Shown: piece by piece, positions 42,647-50,401 of the stretch
Position numbering within the stretch: the stretch's first letter is position 1
Layout: every line of letters begins with the position of its first letter
NCBI RefSeq assembly: GCF_030866825.1
Contig: NZ_CP133020.1
Coordinates: forward strand, 4,526,001 to 4,590,000
Source of the DNA: Rathayibacter sp. SW19
Lineage (GTDB): Bacteria > Actinomycetota > Actinomycetes > Actinomycetales > Microbacteriaceae
Direction of reading: 5' to 3'
Length of the DNA stretch: 64,000 nucleotides
The notes under the pieces: generated by a model
Told to the model about the DNA's origin: nothing
Seen by the model: the letters and a program-made list of their open reading frames with translations, nothing else
Database searches by the model: none
Translations under genes and position numbers: made by a program

Positions 42647-43960
42647 CTAGCCGGCGGTTGGTGGCGTGGTCGGCACTCCGGCCGGGTTCCCCTGGGGTAC
42701 AGCAGCCGAGCCGTATAGCGTCGCGATGATCCCCTTGGCGACATCCACGGCGGCGGGCTGGCCGTCGACCGGCGAGGCTGCCAGGTTGGAGCCGACGATG
42801 ATGGTGTCTCCGGTCTTGAGGTCGTAGACCATGAACGTCGAGTACCCGGGGATCTGCCCGTCATGACCGAGGATGTCGGGGGCGAACTGAGCGATCCCCA
42901 GTCCGTAACCGACGCCGTTCTTCTGCCCTGCGACGACGGGTTGGATACTGTCGAGCCTGATCTTCTGCATCTTCGCATCGAGCAGGCCGCCGCCGACGAG
43001 CGCCTTGACATAGACGGCGAGATCGTGGGGTGTGGAAATGGCCCCGCCGGCCGTCCACGCCCAGGAGGGATTCGCATCCGTGTTGTTGATCGGCTTGAGG
43101 GTGCCGTCAAGTGCCTTCGGCAACTGGGCAGCGGGAACGGCGTACGAGTTGATCGTCTCAACGTTCGTTCCGAACTGGTATCCCTGCGCGTGCGGTGACG
43201 GCAGCGAGGCATCCGTGTTCGCAGGCAATGAGCTGTGGGTCAGCCCGAGCGGGCCGAAGATGCGCTTCTGAAACGCTTCGGCCGCCGACATGCCGGTGAG
43301 TTTTTCGATGACAGTGCCGAGCAGCACGATGTTCGTGTTGCTGTACTCGTACTTCGCACCCGGCGCGAAATCTGCCGGGTGCGAGAAGGCGATGGACAAC
43401 AGCTCATCCGGTGTCCACGCCTTACCGGGGTCGTTGTCCAGCGTCGCGTTGAACGCCGGGTCGAACGAGTAACTGTAGAGCCCGCTGCGCATCTCCGACA
43501 GCTGGGCAATGGTGATGTTCTGGCCGTTCGGCACGTCGGGTCGGAACTTCGAGATCGGGTCGTCGAGGGCGAGCTTGCCCTCTTGCACCAACTGCAAGAT
43601 GATCGTCGAAGTCATCGTCTTGGTGTTGCTGCCGATGCGGAAGTAGTCGTTCAGCGACATCGGCACCGTCTTGCCGAGCACTGCGGTGCCGAACGTTTGC
43701 GACCAGTCGCCCTGCTTGGGCGACGTGATCAGCACAACGACTCCCGGGATGGCGTTCGCCTTCATGATCGCGGGAATCTGCTTCTGCAAGCTCGCCGCGT
43801 ATGTCGGGGGTGTAGCGGGCGTTCGCGTCGGCGTGCCGCCGCTTGCCGCCGTGCAACCGGACACGGCCAGAACGGCACTGAGCGCAACCGCTGCGATCGC
43901 GGTCTTGTATTTCGGGGTCTTGTATTTCGCGGCCTTGTATTTCACCGTCTTGTTTTTCAC
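42647..43960 (-). CDS. Secreted serine hydrolase lipoprotein 4
   Basis: 437 residues. Lipobox LAVSGC (Cys36), SNTK (111-114), YSN in YEYSNTN, HDG in ILGHDGQIPGYS. The N-terminus carries a five-residue repeat, KYKAA-KYKTP-KYKTA, encoded by 15-base tandem repeats, which makes a very basic n-region. Its start overlaps the stop of the 3-hydroxyacyl-CoA-dehydrogenase-like gene (ATGA), so it is not under its own palindrome: no CTAG site is seen within 100 bases of 43960. It may thus have left the regulon. Same family role as the other paralogues. Confidence 0.88.
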   Translation of the reverse strand: MKNKTVKYKAAKYKTPKYKTAIAAVALSAVLAVSGCTAASGGTPTRTPATPPTYAASLQKQIPAIMKANAIPGVVVLITSPKQGDWSQTFGTAVLGKTVPMSLNDYFRIGSNTKTMTSTIILQLVQEGKLALDDPISKFRPDVPNGQNITIAQLSEMRSGLYSYSFDPAFNATLDNDPGKAWTPDELLSIAFSHPADFAPGAKYEYSNTNIVLLGTVIEKLTGMSAAEAFQKRIFGPLGLTHSSLPANTDASLPSPHAQGYQFGTNVETINSYAVPAAQLPKALDGTLKPINNTDANPSWAWTAGGAISTPHDLAVYVKALVGGGLLDAKMQKIRLDSIQPVVAGQKNGVGYGLGIAQFAPDILGHDGQIPGYSTFMVYDLKTGDTIIVGSNLAASPVDGQPAAVDVAKGIIATLYGSAAVPQGNPAGVPTTPPTAG

Positions 43961-44940
43961 GCGTCTTCCCCTTGCTCTGCGAACATCTGGCGCTGGCCGG
44001 GCATCCCGACCGGTGCGGTGCGGGCCGCGAGCCCATAGAGCTGCGCGCTGAGCTCGGCCAGCCTCGCCTTGTTGTCATCGTAGAAACCGCGCCCGCTCTT
44101 GGCGCCGAGGCGGCCATCGATGATGTGCTGCTCGATGGTGCGCGATGCGACCGTATCCGTTGCAAGTTCCGGGTACAGCGCATCGGAGATATCCCGCAAG
44201 GTGTCGTGGCCGATCAGATCAGTCATCTGCAGCGGTCCGAAAGCGGGAATGAAGGCCTGCAACGTCTGCTGCACCATCGCATCCAGCTCGAGCGCGTCGA
44301 CCGCTCCCACATCGACCAGGTGAAGCATCTCTCGCAAGAGGGCGAACCAGACCCGGTTCCACAGGAAGCCGGGGATTTCTTTGCGCAGCCGGATCGTGTT
44401 GAGACCGATGTCTGCGCAGAATCGCAGAGTCGCCTCGACCGCCTCTTCACCGGTCTTCTGACCGGCGACGACCTCGGCGAACAGGATCAGTTGCGTCTGC
44501 ACCGGATGCACGACCAGTGCCCGTTCCGGGTGGCTCATCCCCGCGGCCAGACGAGTCATCGGAAAGTTCGACGTCGAACTCCACAGGAGTGCGCCTGGGT
44601 CGATCGCTGCTTCAATGTCGTGATAGCACGCCGTCTTTATCGCAACATCTTCCACGACGCACTCCATCACAGCCGCGCACGGCGTGAGTGCTTCGTCGAG
44701 GTCGTCGTGCACACTCACCCGTGCCATCACACTCTCTATCGAAGACGATTCAACCTGCCCTGCTTCCGACAGCGCATGCAAGCTCACTCGTAGGCGATCG
44801 TGAAGCGTTCGAGCGGATGCCCCGCGCGACCAGACCCGCACTTCGGTGCCGGCGAGTGCGAATTGCTGCACGAACAGGTGCCCGATGTACCCCGCGCCGA
44901 CCACGCCGATCGGATGATTCAGGGTGCGTTCTTGTGTCAT
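43957..44940 (-). CDS. 3-hydroxyacyl-CoA-dehydrogenase-like NAD oxidoreductase
   Basis: 327 residues from the ATG at 44940 (an upstream in-frame start at 44973 would add 11 residues). Rossmann N-terminus (HPIGVVGAGYIGHLFVQQFA) followed by the 3HCDH NAD domain (EALTPCAAVMECVVEDVAIK, SSTSNFPMTRLA, HPVQTQL) and the C-terminal 3HCDH domain (FLWNRVWFALLREML, RLGAKSGRGFYDDN). Related enzymes act on 3-hydroxyacyl-CoA, L-gulonate or L-carnitine; the substrate is open. It is coupled to serine hydrolase 4 and divergent from a TetR gene 88 bases away. Confidence 0.88.
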   Translation of the reverse strand: MTQERTLNHPIGVVGAGYIGHLFVQQFALAGTEVRVWSRGASARTLHDRLRVSLHALSEAGQVESSSIESVMARVSVHDDLDEALTPCAAVMECVVEDVAIKTACYHDIEAAIDPGALLWSSTSNFPMTRLAAGMSHPERALVVHPVQTQLILFAEVVAGQKTGEEAVEATLRFCADIGLNTIRLRKEIPGFLWNRVWFALLREMLHLVDVGAVDALELDAMVQQTLQAFIPAFGPLQMTDLIGHDTLRDISDALYPELATDTVASRTIEQHIIDGRLGAKSGRGFYDDNKARLAELSAQLYGLAARTAPVGMPGQRQMFAEQGEDA

Positions 44941-44975
44941 GGCGTGAGCATAATACTCGCGTCGAGCGCTCACAA

Positions 44976-45004
44976 GGTTGAATCGTGTTGTCCTTTGTTC
45001 AATC
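44976..45004. promoter_or_regulatory. Possible TetR operator between divergent genes
   Basis: GGTTGAA and TTCAATC arms 15 bases apart in the 88-base gap between the 3HCDH-like and TetR genes. Weak support: it is one inverted repeat only. Confidence 0.35.
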
Positions 45005-45028
45005 TGGTCCGACGGGTAGACTTCTGCA

Positions 45029-45688
45029 ATGGCGACCGCAGATCGCCCGTCTGGAAACGGGCGCTACCACTCCCCGCTACGAGCCAGGCAGGCCGCCCAG
45101 ACGCGGCGAGCGATTCTCGACGCCGCGACATCCCTGTTCCGTGATCGAGGCTGGGCGGCGACGACGATTCCGATGATCGCCGAGGCGGCCGGGACATCCG
45201 TCGACGCGATCTACAGCCGATTCGCAACGAAGTCGGGATTGTTGATGGCCGTCGTCGACGTCGCCATCGTCGGAGACGACGAGGAAGCCGCAATGGTCGA
45301 CCGGCCCGACTTCGCGTTACTCGGCAAGGGCCGAACGCTGGAGCGCGTGCGCGCCGGCGTGCGATTCACACTGGCGGTCTATCGGCGATCCGTGCCGATG
45401 CTGAACGCTTTGCGGGAAGCAGCGGCAAGCGACGACGCTGCTCGAGCCAGACTGGCTCAATACGACGAGGATCGTCGGCGCGTAACCGCCGCCGGCCTCG
45501 CGTTGATTCTCGCAGCCGAGCCGCCGGATGCCGTGATCGACGCGATCTGGGCTCTGATCAGCCCTGAGACTTTCACCTATCTGACCGAGGGGCGGCACTG
45601 GTCACTCGCCGAAACGGAGGACTGGCTGGTGCGGATGTCGCTGACCGCGCTCAAGGAGCCGCAACCGCAAGCGGAACCGCGGCAATGA
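45029..45688 (+). CDS. TetR-family regulator
   Basis: 219 residues. Helix-turn-helix QTRRAILDAATSLFRDRGWA, TTIPMIAEAAGTSVDAIYSR, and FATKSGLLMAVVD. The C-terminal half is a ligand domain. It overlaps the Vgb-like gene (ATGA) and is divergent from the 3HCDH-like gene, so it may regulate both. The Vgb family inactivates streptogramin B, so a cognate ligand of that class is possible but not shown. Confidence 0.88.
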   Translation: MATADRPSGNGRYHSPLRARQAAQTRRAILDAATSLFRDRGWAATTIPMIAEAAGTSVDAIYSRFATKSGLLMAVVDVAIVGDDEEAAMVDRPDFALLGKGRTLERVRAGVRFTLAVYRRSVPMLNALREAAASDDAARARLAQYDEDRRRVTAAGLALILAAEPPDAVIDAIWALISPETFTYLTEGRHWSLAETEDWLVRMSLTALKEPQPQAEPRQ

Positions 45689-46758
45689 CCGACGAATCGG
45701 CCCGCGAATTGCCCCAGGCCCGCGAACGTCAGCCCGGCCAACGTCCGGTCGGCCAACGTCATCCTTGCCAACGTCCGGTCGGCGACATCGACGACTTCGC
45801 CGATCCGAACGGGCTCGTCGAGGCGCCGACCGGTCTGATCGGTGTCGGAGACGACATCTGGTTCACGAGCATCGGCAACTCGCGCGTCGGGCGGGTGCAC
45901 CCCGCGACCGGGCTGGTGGAGACCTTCGCCGATCCAGCCGGAAACGTCCAACTGCCGGCCAACATCCATCCCGGAGCAGATGGGCTCGTCTGGTTCACGT
46001 GTCTGGGCAGCAACCGGCTCGGCACCATCGACCCGCGGGCGGGCGACCCAGCATCGACGATCATGACGTTTTCGCATCCGGAGTTGAACGCACCTGTCGC
46101 GTTGAAGCTGGCCGCAGATGGTTGGCTGTGGTTCTCCCTGCGCGGTTCGAACGCGATCGGCACGATCGACTCGCGCGCGTCGGATCCGCTGGCGACGCTT
46201 CGCACGTTCCGATCGGCCGTGATCGGCGACCCCTCGGCTCTGTTCGTCGACGACAACGGGCGCATCTGGTGGGTCAACGCGCGGGACGCGACGATCGGAT
46301 CGCTGGACCCGAGCGCCGCCGAGCCGCAGACGTCGATCAGCTCGCTCGGCCCTTGGCCGATGTTCGGAATTCCACGCGCGTGGGCAATGGACGCTTCCGG
46401 ATGGCTGTGGCTCACGACACAGGACGCACCGGGTCTGCTCACCTTCGACCCGGGTGCGCATGACCCGGCGAGCACGGTGCGCTGGGTAACGCATCCGGGC
46501 TTGGAACAGCCGGACGGCGTATGGTTCGGCATCGACGGTTCCGTCTGGTTCGTTGACACCGCCGGTAACACCGTCGGCTCGTACCGACCGGACGGTACGC
46601 GGGCAATTGACAAGGGTGCAGACGCGTGGCGATTCTTCGGAAGGCCGCCGACGATCGACGGCCCCTTCGATATCAAGCCGAGCGCGGATGCCTCCGACGG
46701 CACTCTGTGGTTCACGAACAAGACCGGCAACACACTCGGTCGAATCGTGATTGTCTGA
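45685..46758 (+). CDS. Virginiamycin-B-lyase-like (Vgb) beta-propeller protein
   Basis: 357 residues with six to seven blades of the IWFTSIGNSRVGRV / VWFTCLGSNRLGTIDP / LWFSLRGSNAIGTID type, the WFT...GxN...G pattern of the Vgb/streptogramin lyase family. Residues 8-40 form short repeats (GQRPVGQRHPCQRPVGD). The last blades read VWFVDTAGNTVG and LWFTNKTGNTLG, lacking the WFTE-type acidic residue I would expect near the metal site, so lyase activity is uncertain. No signal peptide. It is translationally coupled to its TetR regulator. Confidence 0.75.
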   Translation: MTDESARELPQARERQPGQRPVGQRHPCQRPVGDIDDFADPNGLVEAPTGLIGVGDDIWFTSIGNSRVGRVHPATGLVETFADPAGNVQLPANIHPGADGLVWFTCLGSNRLGTIDPRAGDPASTIMTFSHPELNAPVALKLAADGWLWFSLRGSNAIGTIDSRASDPLATLRTFRSAVIGDPSALFVDDNGRIWWVNARDATIGSLDPSAAEPQTSISSLGPWPMFGIPRAWAMDASGWLWLTTQDAPGLLTFDPGAHDPASTVRWVTHPGLEQPDGVWFGIDGSVWFVDTAGNTVGSYRPDGTRAIDKGADAWRFFGRPPTIDGPFDIKPSADASDGTLWFTNKTGNTLGRIVIV

Positions 46759-46764
46759 GCGCTC

Positions 46765-46891
46765 GGTGGTCGAGTGACGAGCGCCTGTCCCTGAGCATGC
46801 CGAAGGGCGAGCGTGTCGAGACCCGATGAGTCGCACCACCGGGGTCTCGATACGCGTGCTCGCTGCGCTCGCGCGCTACTCGACCAACAAG
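46765..46891. repeat. GTCGAGTAG-type inverted element with GTCCCTGAGC part
   Basis: The left arm begins GGTGGTCGAGTGACGAGCG, contains GTCCCTGAGCATGCCGAAGG, and ends GTGTCGAGACC. The right arm is GGTCTCGATACG...GCTACTCGACCAAC. It combines the two repeat families of the window. It fills the gap between the Vgb-like stop and the ABC1 kinase stop. Confidence 0.8.
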
Positions 46892-46895
46892 CGGG

Positions 46896-48872
46896 TCATT
46901 CTCGTTGGCGCAGTCGGAAGACGTCGAACAGAACACGCAGCACGAGCAGCGCTGCGAGCACGATCAGCGTGTACCCGAAGATCTGGTACAGACTCAGCGT
47001 CGGCGTCACCTGCGGCCCGCCGGCGCTGACCAGCAGCAACGTTGCCATGATGCCTGCGACGCCGGCCAGGAACGCCAGCACGACCTCATGCACGAGGCTA
47101 CGGATCATGCCCCGGTCGCGGCGGTCCGCGAACAGCCGCACGTTCACGCTCATTCGACCGGCCTCCAGCGACGTCATGAGCTGATCGACGCGGCGGGGCA
47201 GGCGCCGTAGCAGCGGTAACAGCTCGGCGGCCTCATCCGTCAACGACTTCTTCAGCGATGACGGTGTGAAGGCAGCGGACAACTGCGCCTGGGCGAACTC
47301 CTTCGACTCAGCGAGCACGTCGAAGCCGGGGGATAGAACACGCAGTGTTCCCTCAACCACCGCGACCGCGCGAAACGCGGATGCCAGCTCGCTCGGAATC
47401 TCCAGATGGAACTCGGCGAGGAGCGCGACCAGCTCCGTGAACATGGTGACCGATACGCTGGCCCCTGGGCCTAGGTAGCGGGCCATGAACGCGCCGATTG
47501 CGCGACGGAGCCCTGCTTCGTCAACGTCCTCCGGCAGTTCGACCAGGCCGAGCAGGCTGTCGCTCATGGCGCGAGCATCCCCACGATAGAACGCCAGCAG
47601 AATCTCACCGATCTGCTGCCGCAGCTCCGAATCGAGCCGCCCGACCGACCCGAAGTCGATGAGCGCGAGATCGTCACCGGCCATCAACATGACGTTTCCC
47701 GGGTGCAGATCACCATGGAAGACACCGTCGAACATGATCTGACGCAGCAGTGAGCGGAACAGACGTTGCGCTTGGGCTTCGCGTTCCGCAGCAGAATGGT
47801 TCGCAAGCGCATCCGTACCGCTCAGCGTGTCGCCGTCGATGAGCTCCATGACAAGTACCCGATCGGTGCAGAGTGCTTCGTAGTGATGCGGGATTCGCAC
47901 TCGCTCGGGTTCGGGATGCTGCGCCTGAGTCGCCTGCATCGCGCTCATGTTCCGCGCCTCGATGCGATAATCGAGCTCTTCCCGTAGCGCGTCGATGAAT
48001 CCAGCGGCAAGCTTCTCCGCGCCAATCGAACCACCCGCATCCGTTGCGCGCTCGAGCGTTCGCGCCAGGCGCCGCATGATGTCCAGATCACGCTCCACAA
48101 CCGGGCGGATGCCGGGCCGCTGCACTTTCACCGCAACCGCCTGTCCTGAATGCAGTGTGGCCCTGTGCACCTGACCGATGGACGCTGCGGCGATCGGCAC
48201 AGGATCGAATGCGGCGAAGACCTGATCAAGAGAACCGCCCAGTTCGTTTTCGAGTAGCGCTTTCACGTCGGTCCACGATGCCGGTGGCACGTTCTGTTGC
48301 AAGACGGACAGCTCCCTGAGATATTCCGCTGGGAGAATGTCTGCGCGAGTTGAGAGCACTTGGCCGAGCTTGATGAATGTCACACCAGCCTCTTCGAGCG
48401 CAAGCCGGAGCGAACGCGCCTGCGCGGACCGGGCCCGACTGCCTTCAGCACTCTGATCCGAGCTCGGTCTACGCGGCGGGAGCAGACCGTGCTTCAAGAG
48501 GATCCGGGTGATCTGCGAGTAACGTCGGGCGCGCTGCAGCTGGGCACGCAGAGCGCCGAGCCACTTGCTCGGGCGCGGGATGCTGCCGGTCGGCACGATC
48601 AATTCCGCAGCAACCAGCACGACCATGGCGACCAGCACGATGATCCCGACCTGAATCGGAATCAGCGCGAGCGTGTCGTGCGGCTGCCTCCAGACGAACT
48701 GCGCCTCGAAGCCGACCTCGGCACCGAGCGCGATGATGCCGGCCAAAATCACCCTGCCGAGCCCGATCTGCACACCGAGCAGTCGGCGAGACACCGCCGC
48801 GAGAATCACGATGAGCACGATCGACACGACCACGCCTGCGAGCACGCTCGCGGCGATTTCAGCCGCGTTCAC
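46896..48872 (-). CDS. ABC1/AarF/UbiB-family atypical kinase
   Basis: 658 residues; GTG start at 48872 with GGAGGG six bases upstream. Two N-terminal membrane helices (VLAGVVVSIVLIVILAAV, VGIIVLVAMVVLVAAELIVP), the family motif FIKLGQVLSTRADILP (KxGQ), AAASIGQVHRATL, AVKVQRPG, FHGDLHPGNVML, IDFGSVGRLD, and two C-terminal helices. It belongs to the ubiquinone-biosynthesis-type ABC1 kinases; in actinobacteria without ubiquinone the role is open (menaquinone or lipid homeostasis has been proposed for the family). Single gene, tail-to-tail with the Vgb-like gene. Confidence 0.9.
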   Translation of the reverse strand: MNAAEIAASVLAGVVVSIVLIVILAAVSRRLLGVQIGLGRVILAGIIALGAEVGFEAQFVWRQPHDTLALIPIQVGIIVLVAMVVLVAAELIVPTGSIPRPSKWLGALRAQLQRARRYSQITRILLKHGLLPPRRPSSDQSAEGSRARSAQARSLRLALEEAGVTFIKLGQVLSTRADILPAEYLRELSVLQQNVPPASWTDVKALLENELGGSLDQVFAAFDPVPIAAASIGQVHRATLHSGQAVAVKVQRPGIRPVVERDLDIMRRLARTLERATDAGGSIGAEKLAAGFIDALREELDYRIEARNMSAMQATQAQHPEPERVRIPHHYEALCTDRVLVMELIDGDTLSGTDALANHSAAEREAQAQRLFRSLLRQIMFDGVFHGDLHPGNVMLMAGDDLALIDFGSVGRLDSELRQQIGEILLAFYRGDARAMSDSLLGLVELPEDVDEAGLRRAIGAFMARYLGPGASVSVTMFTELVALLAEFHLEIPSELASAFRAVAVVEGTLRVLSPGFDVLAESKEFAQAQLSAAFTPSSLKKSLTDEAAELLPLLRRLPRRVDQLMTSLEAGRMSVNVRLFADRRDRGMIRSLVHEVVLAFLAGVAGIMATLLLVSAGGPQVTPTLSLYQIFGYTLIVLAALLVLRVLFDVFRLRQRE

Positions 48873-48905
48873 GGTAGACCCTCCATGCGTTGAGCCTACG
48901 ATGTC

Positions 48906-50243
48906 TTACCGTTTAGTCGACACCGTCACCGTGAATTTCGCGTTGCGGCCGACCTCGCGGGTCAGGCCGATCCGCCGACGCAGGGTCTGTTGGTATGCCA
49001 GGTGCGAGTTGAAGACGGTCCACAGTTCGCCACCTGGCGCGAGCACTCGCCCCGCGTCTTCGATCAGCCTCAATCCAGCGCCGGCGTGCACGGAGCTGCC
49101 GAGATGAAACGGCGGGTTCAGCAGGATCAACTCCGCAGGGGCATCCGCTCGGCTTGCCAAGGCGTCGTCGCGCAGCACCTCAACCCGGTCGGCTACGCCG
49201 TTCGCCCCAGCGGTCGCCCGAGCGGATGCGACGGCCGCCGTCGACTGATCCACCGCCAGCACGCGGATGTCGCTTCGCGCCTTCGCCAGTGCAGTTGCGA
49301 GCACCCCGGTGCCGCAGCCGAGATCGATGGCGGATGCCGCGGCCGGCTTCGCCTGATCCAGATATTCGAGCAGAAAGCGTGTGCCGATATCGATGCTCGT
49401 GCCCGCGAACGCCCCGCCGTGGGCGCACACCCAGAGCTGGAGGTCGGCGTGGTACTCGCGCCGCGGCCACACTTCGTTCGGCGAGTAGCGAGCCGCTCCG
49501 GCGGTCGAGTAGCGAGCCGCTCCGGCGGTCGAGTAGCGAGCCGCTCCGGCGGTCGAGTAGCGAGGAACGAGCGTATCGAGACCCGAATCGAGGTCGGCAT
49601 CGAGGTCGGCGTCCCGGGTCTCGATACGCTCGCTGGCGCTCGCTACTCGACCAGCGGCTAGCACTCGACCGGCGGGTACTACTCGACCAGTCGAGGCCGT
49701 GAGCACTCGGGCTTTTTGGCGAGCGAGCCCCGCTTGCACGTCAGCGAAACACACGGCGAACACATCGTTCATCGACCGCGTCATGTGTTTGAGCATGCCA
49801 CCGGCATAGACGGTTACATCCTCACGGGCATCATTCGCGATGGTCTGCGTGATCTCCTCAAGCGCAGTCAGGCTCTTCGGCAGTCGAAGCAGCACTATCC
49901 GCGCTCCGGCCAGGAGTTCAGCGCCAAGCTCGTGCGACGCGTATTCATCATGGAGCCCGAAGCGTCGGGCGTTCTCAGCCAGCGCGCGCTCCCCGGTCAG
50001 TGCATCTTGATGCACGCGGAGACCGCGCACTCCATGCAACGCGGCCGCGCCGAGGGTCAGTGCGCCGTATTGGTCGCCGATCACAACGACCTCGCGCGGT
50101 TGCGATGTCGTGAGCGAATCCGATGCGACATCGAGTATCAGCCGGTCGGCGGCATCCGTTGCGAACAGATTCGCTGCTTCAACATCCGGATGCCGTCGCA
50201 ACGCCTCGAACGCGAACGGTACCGGTGTCTGCGGGTTTGTCAC
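48906..50243 (-). CDS. RsmC/RlmG-like rRNA methyltransferase with internal repeat array
   Basis: 445 residues. C-terminal SAM domain: IDLGCGTGVLATAL (motif I), LAVDQS, and NPPFH (motif IV, the mark of N2-guanine rRNA methyltransferases). The N-terminal ~180 residues are the pseudo-MTase half usual in RsmC/RlmG (VVVIGDQYGALTLGAAAL). Between them residues about 183-254 are encoded by GTCGAGTAG-family repeats: three 24-base units give RYSTAGAA three times, then SERIETRDADLD and similar. All units keep the frame, so the array is a linker insertion and the protein is probably still made. The target guanine is inferred from the family. A stem-loop lies upstream at 50312. Confidence 0.88.
   Translation of the reverse strand: MTNPQTPVPFAFEALRRHPDVEAANLFATDAADRLILDVASDSLTTSQPREVVVIGDQYGALTLGAAALHGVRGLRVHQDALTGERALAENARRFGLHDEYASHELGAELLAGARIVLLRLPKSLTALEEITQTIANDAREDVTVYAGGMLKHMTRSMNDVFAVCFADVQAGLARQKARVLTASTGRVVPAGRVLAAGRVASASERIETRDADLDADLDSGLDTLVPRYSTAGAARYSTAGAARYSTAGAARYSPNEVWPRREYHADLQLWVCAHGGAFAGTSIDIGTRFLLEYLDQAKPAAASAIDLGCGTGVLATALAKARSDIRVLAVDQSTAAVASARATAGANGVADRVEVLRDDALASRADAPAELILLNPPFHLGSSVHAGAGLRLIEDAGRVLAPGGELWTVFNSHLAYQQTLRRRIGLTREVGRNAKFTVTVSTKR
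49483..49695. repeat. Repeat array in frame inside the methyltransferase gene
   Basis: Three 24-base units (GAGTAGCGAGCCGCTCCGGC + GGTC at 49483, 49507 and 49531), the left arm ending GTATCGAGACC (to 49583), two AGGTCGGC-type repeats, and the inverted arm GGTCTCGATACGCTCGC... with extra CTCGACC half-units to 49695. All is in frame with the gene. Confidence 0.9.
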
Positions 50244-50311
50244 TCGCCCACGCTACTCGCCCAGTTCGCCATGCGCCCGACGCGTCCTGCCCGTTCCCCA
50301 ACCCGCCAGGT

Positions 50312-50367
50312 GAGGTGCGGGCTTTTGTCGCTTCGTCCCACTCGCAAGCGACAAAAGTCCGCACCTC
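50312..50367. terminator. Long stem-loop between NtaA-type gene and methyltransferase gene
   Basis: 22-base arms (GAGGTGCGGGCTTTTGTCGC then TT, and its complement with one mismatch at 50346-50367) with a 12-base loop. It could end the NtaA-type transcript or be a REP-like element. A different long stem-loop lies on the other side of the same gene (51952). Confidence 0.6.
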
Positions 50368-50401
50368 GCGGGAGGGGTTCAAGGCGCGGGGCGCTCGCCG
50401 A

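Noticed and set aside
42637..42650. Partial CTAG-palindrome (CAGACCTAGCC) near serine hydrolase 4
   Set aside because: It overlaps the TAG stop codon of that gene and lies at its 3' end; only AGACCTAG is shared.
45577..46839. 420-residue minus-strand ORF antisense to the TetR/Vgb genes
   Set aside because: Arg-rich shadow frame; the TLARMTLADRTLAGLTF stretch only looks like a pentapeptide repeat because of the 15-base plus-strand repeats.
47466..47478. GGGCCTAGGTAGC inside the ABC1 kinase gene
   Set aside because: It is coding sequence with no start codon at the proper distance, and it lacks the TCTAT half; likely chance.
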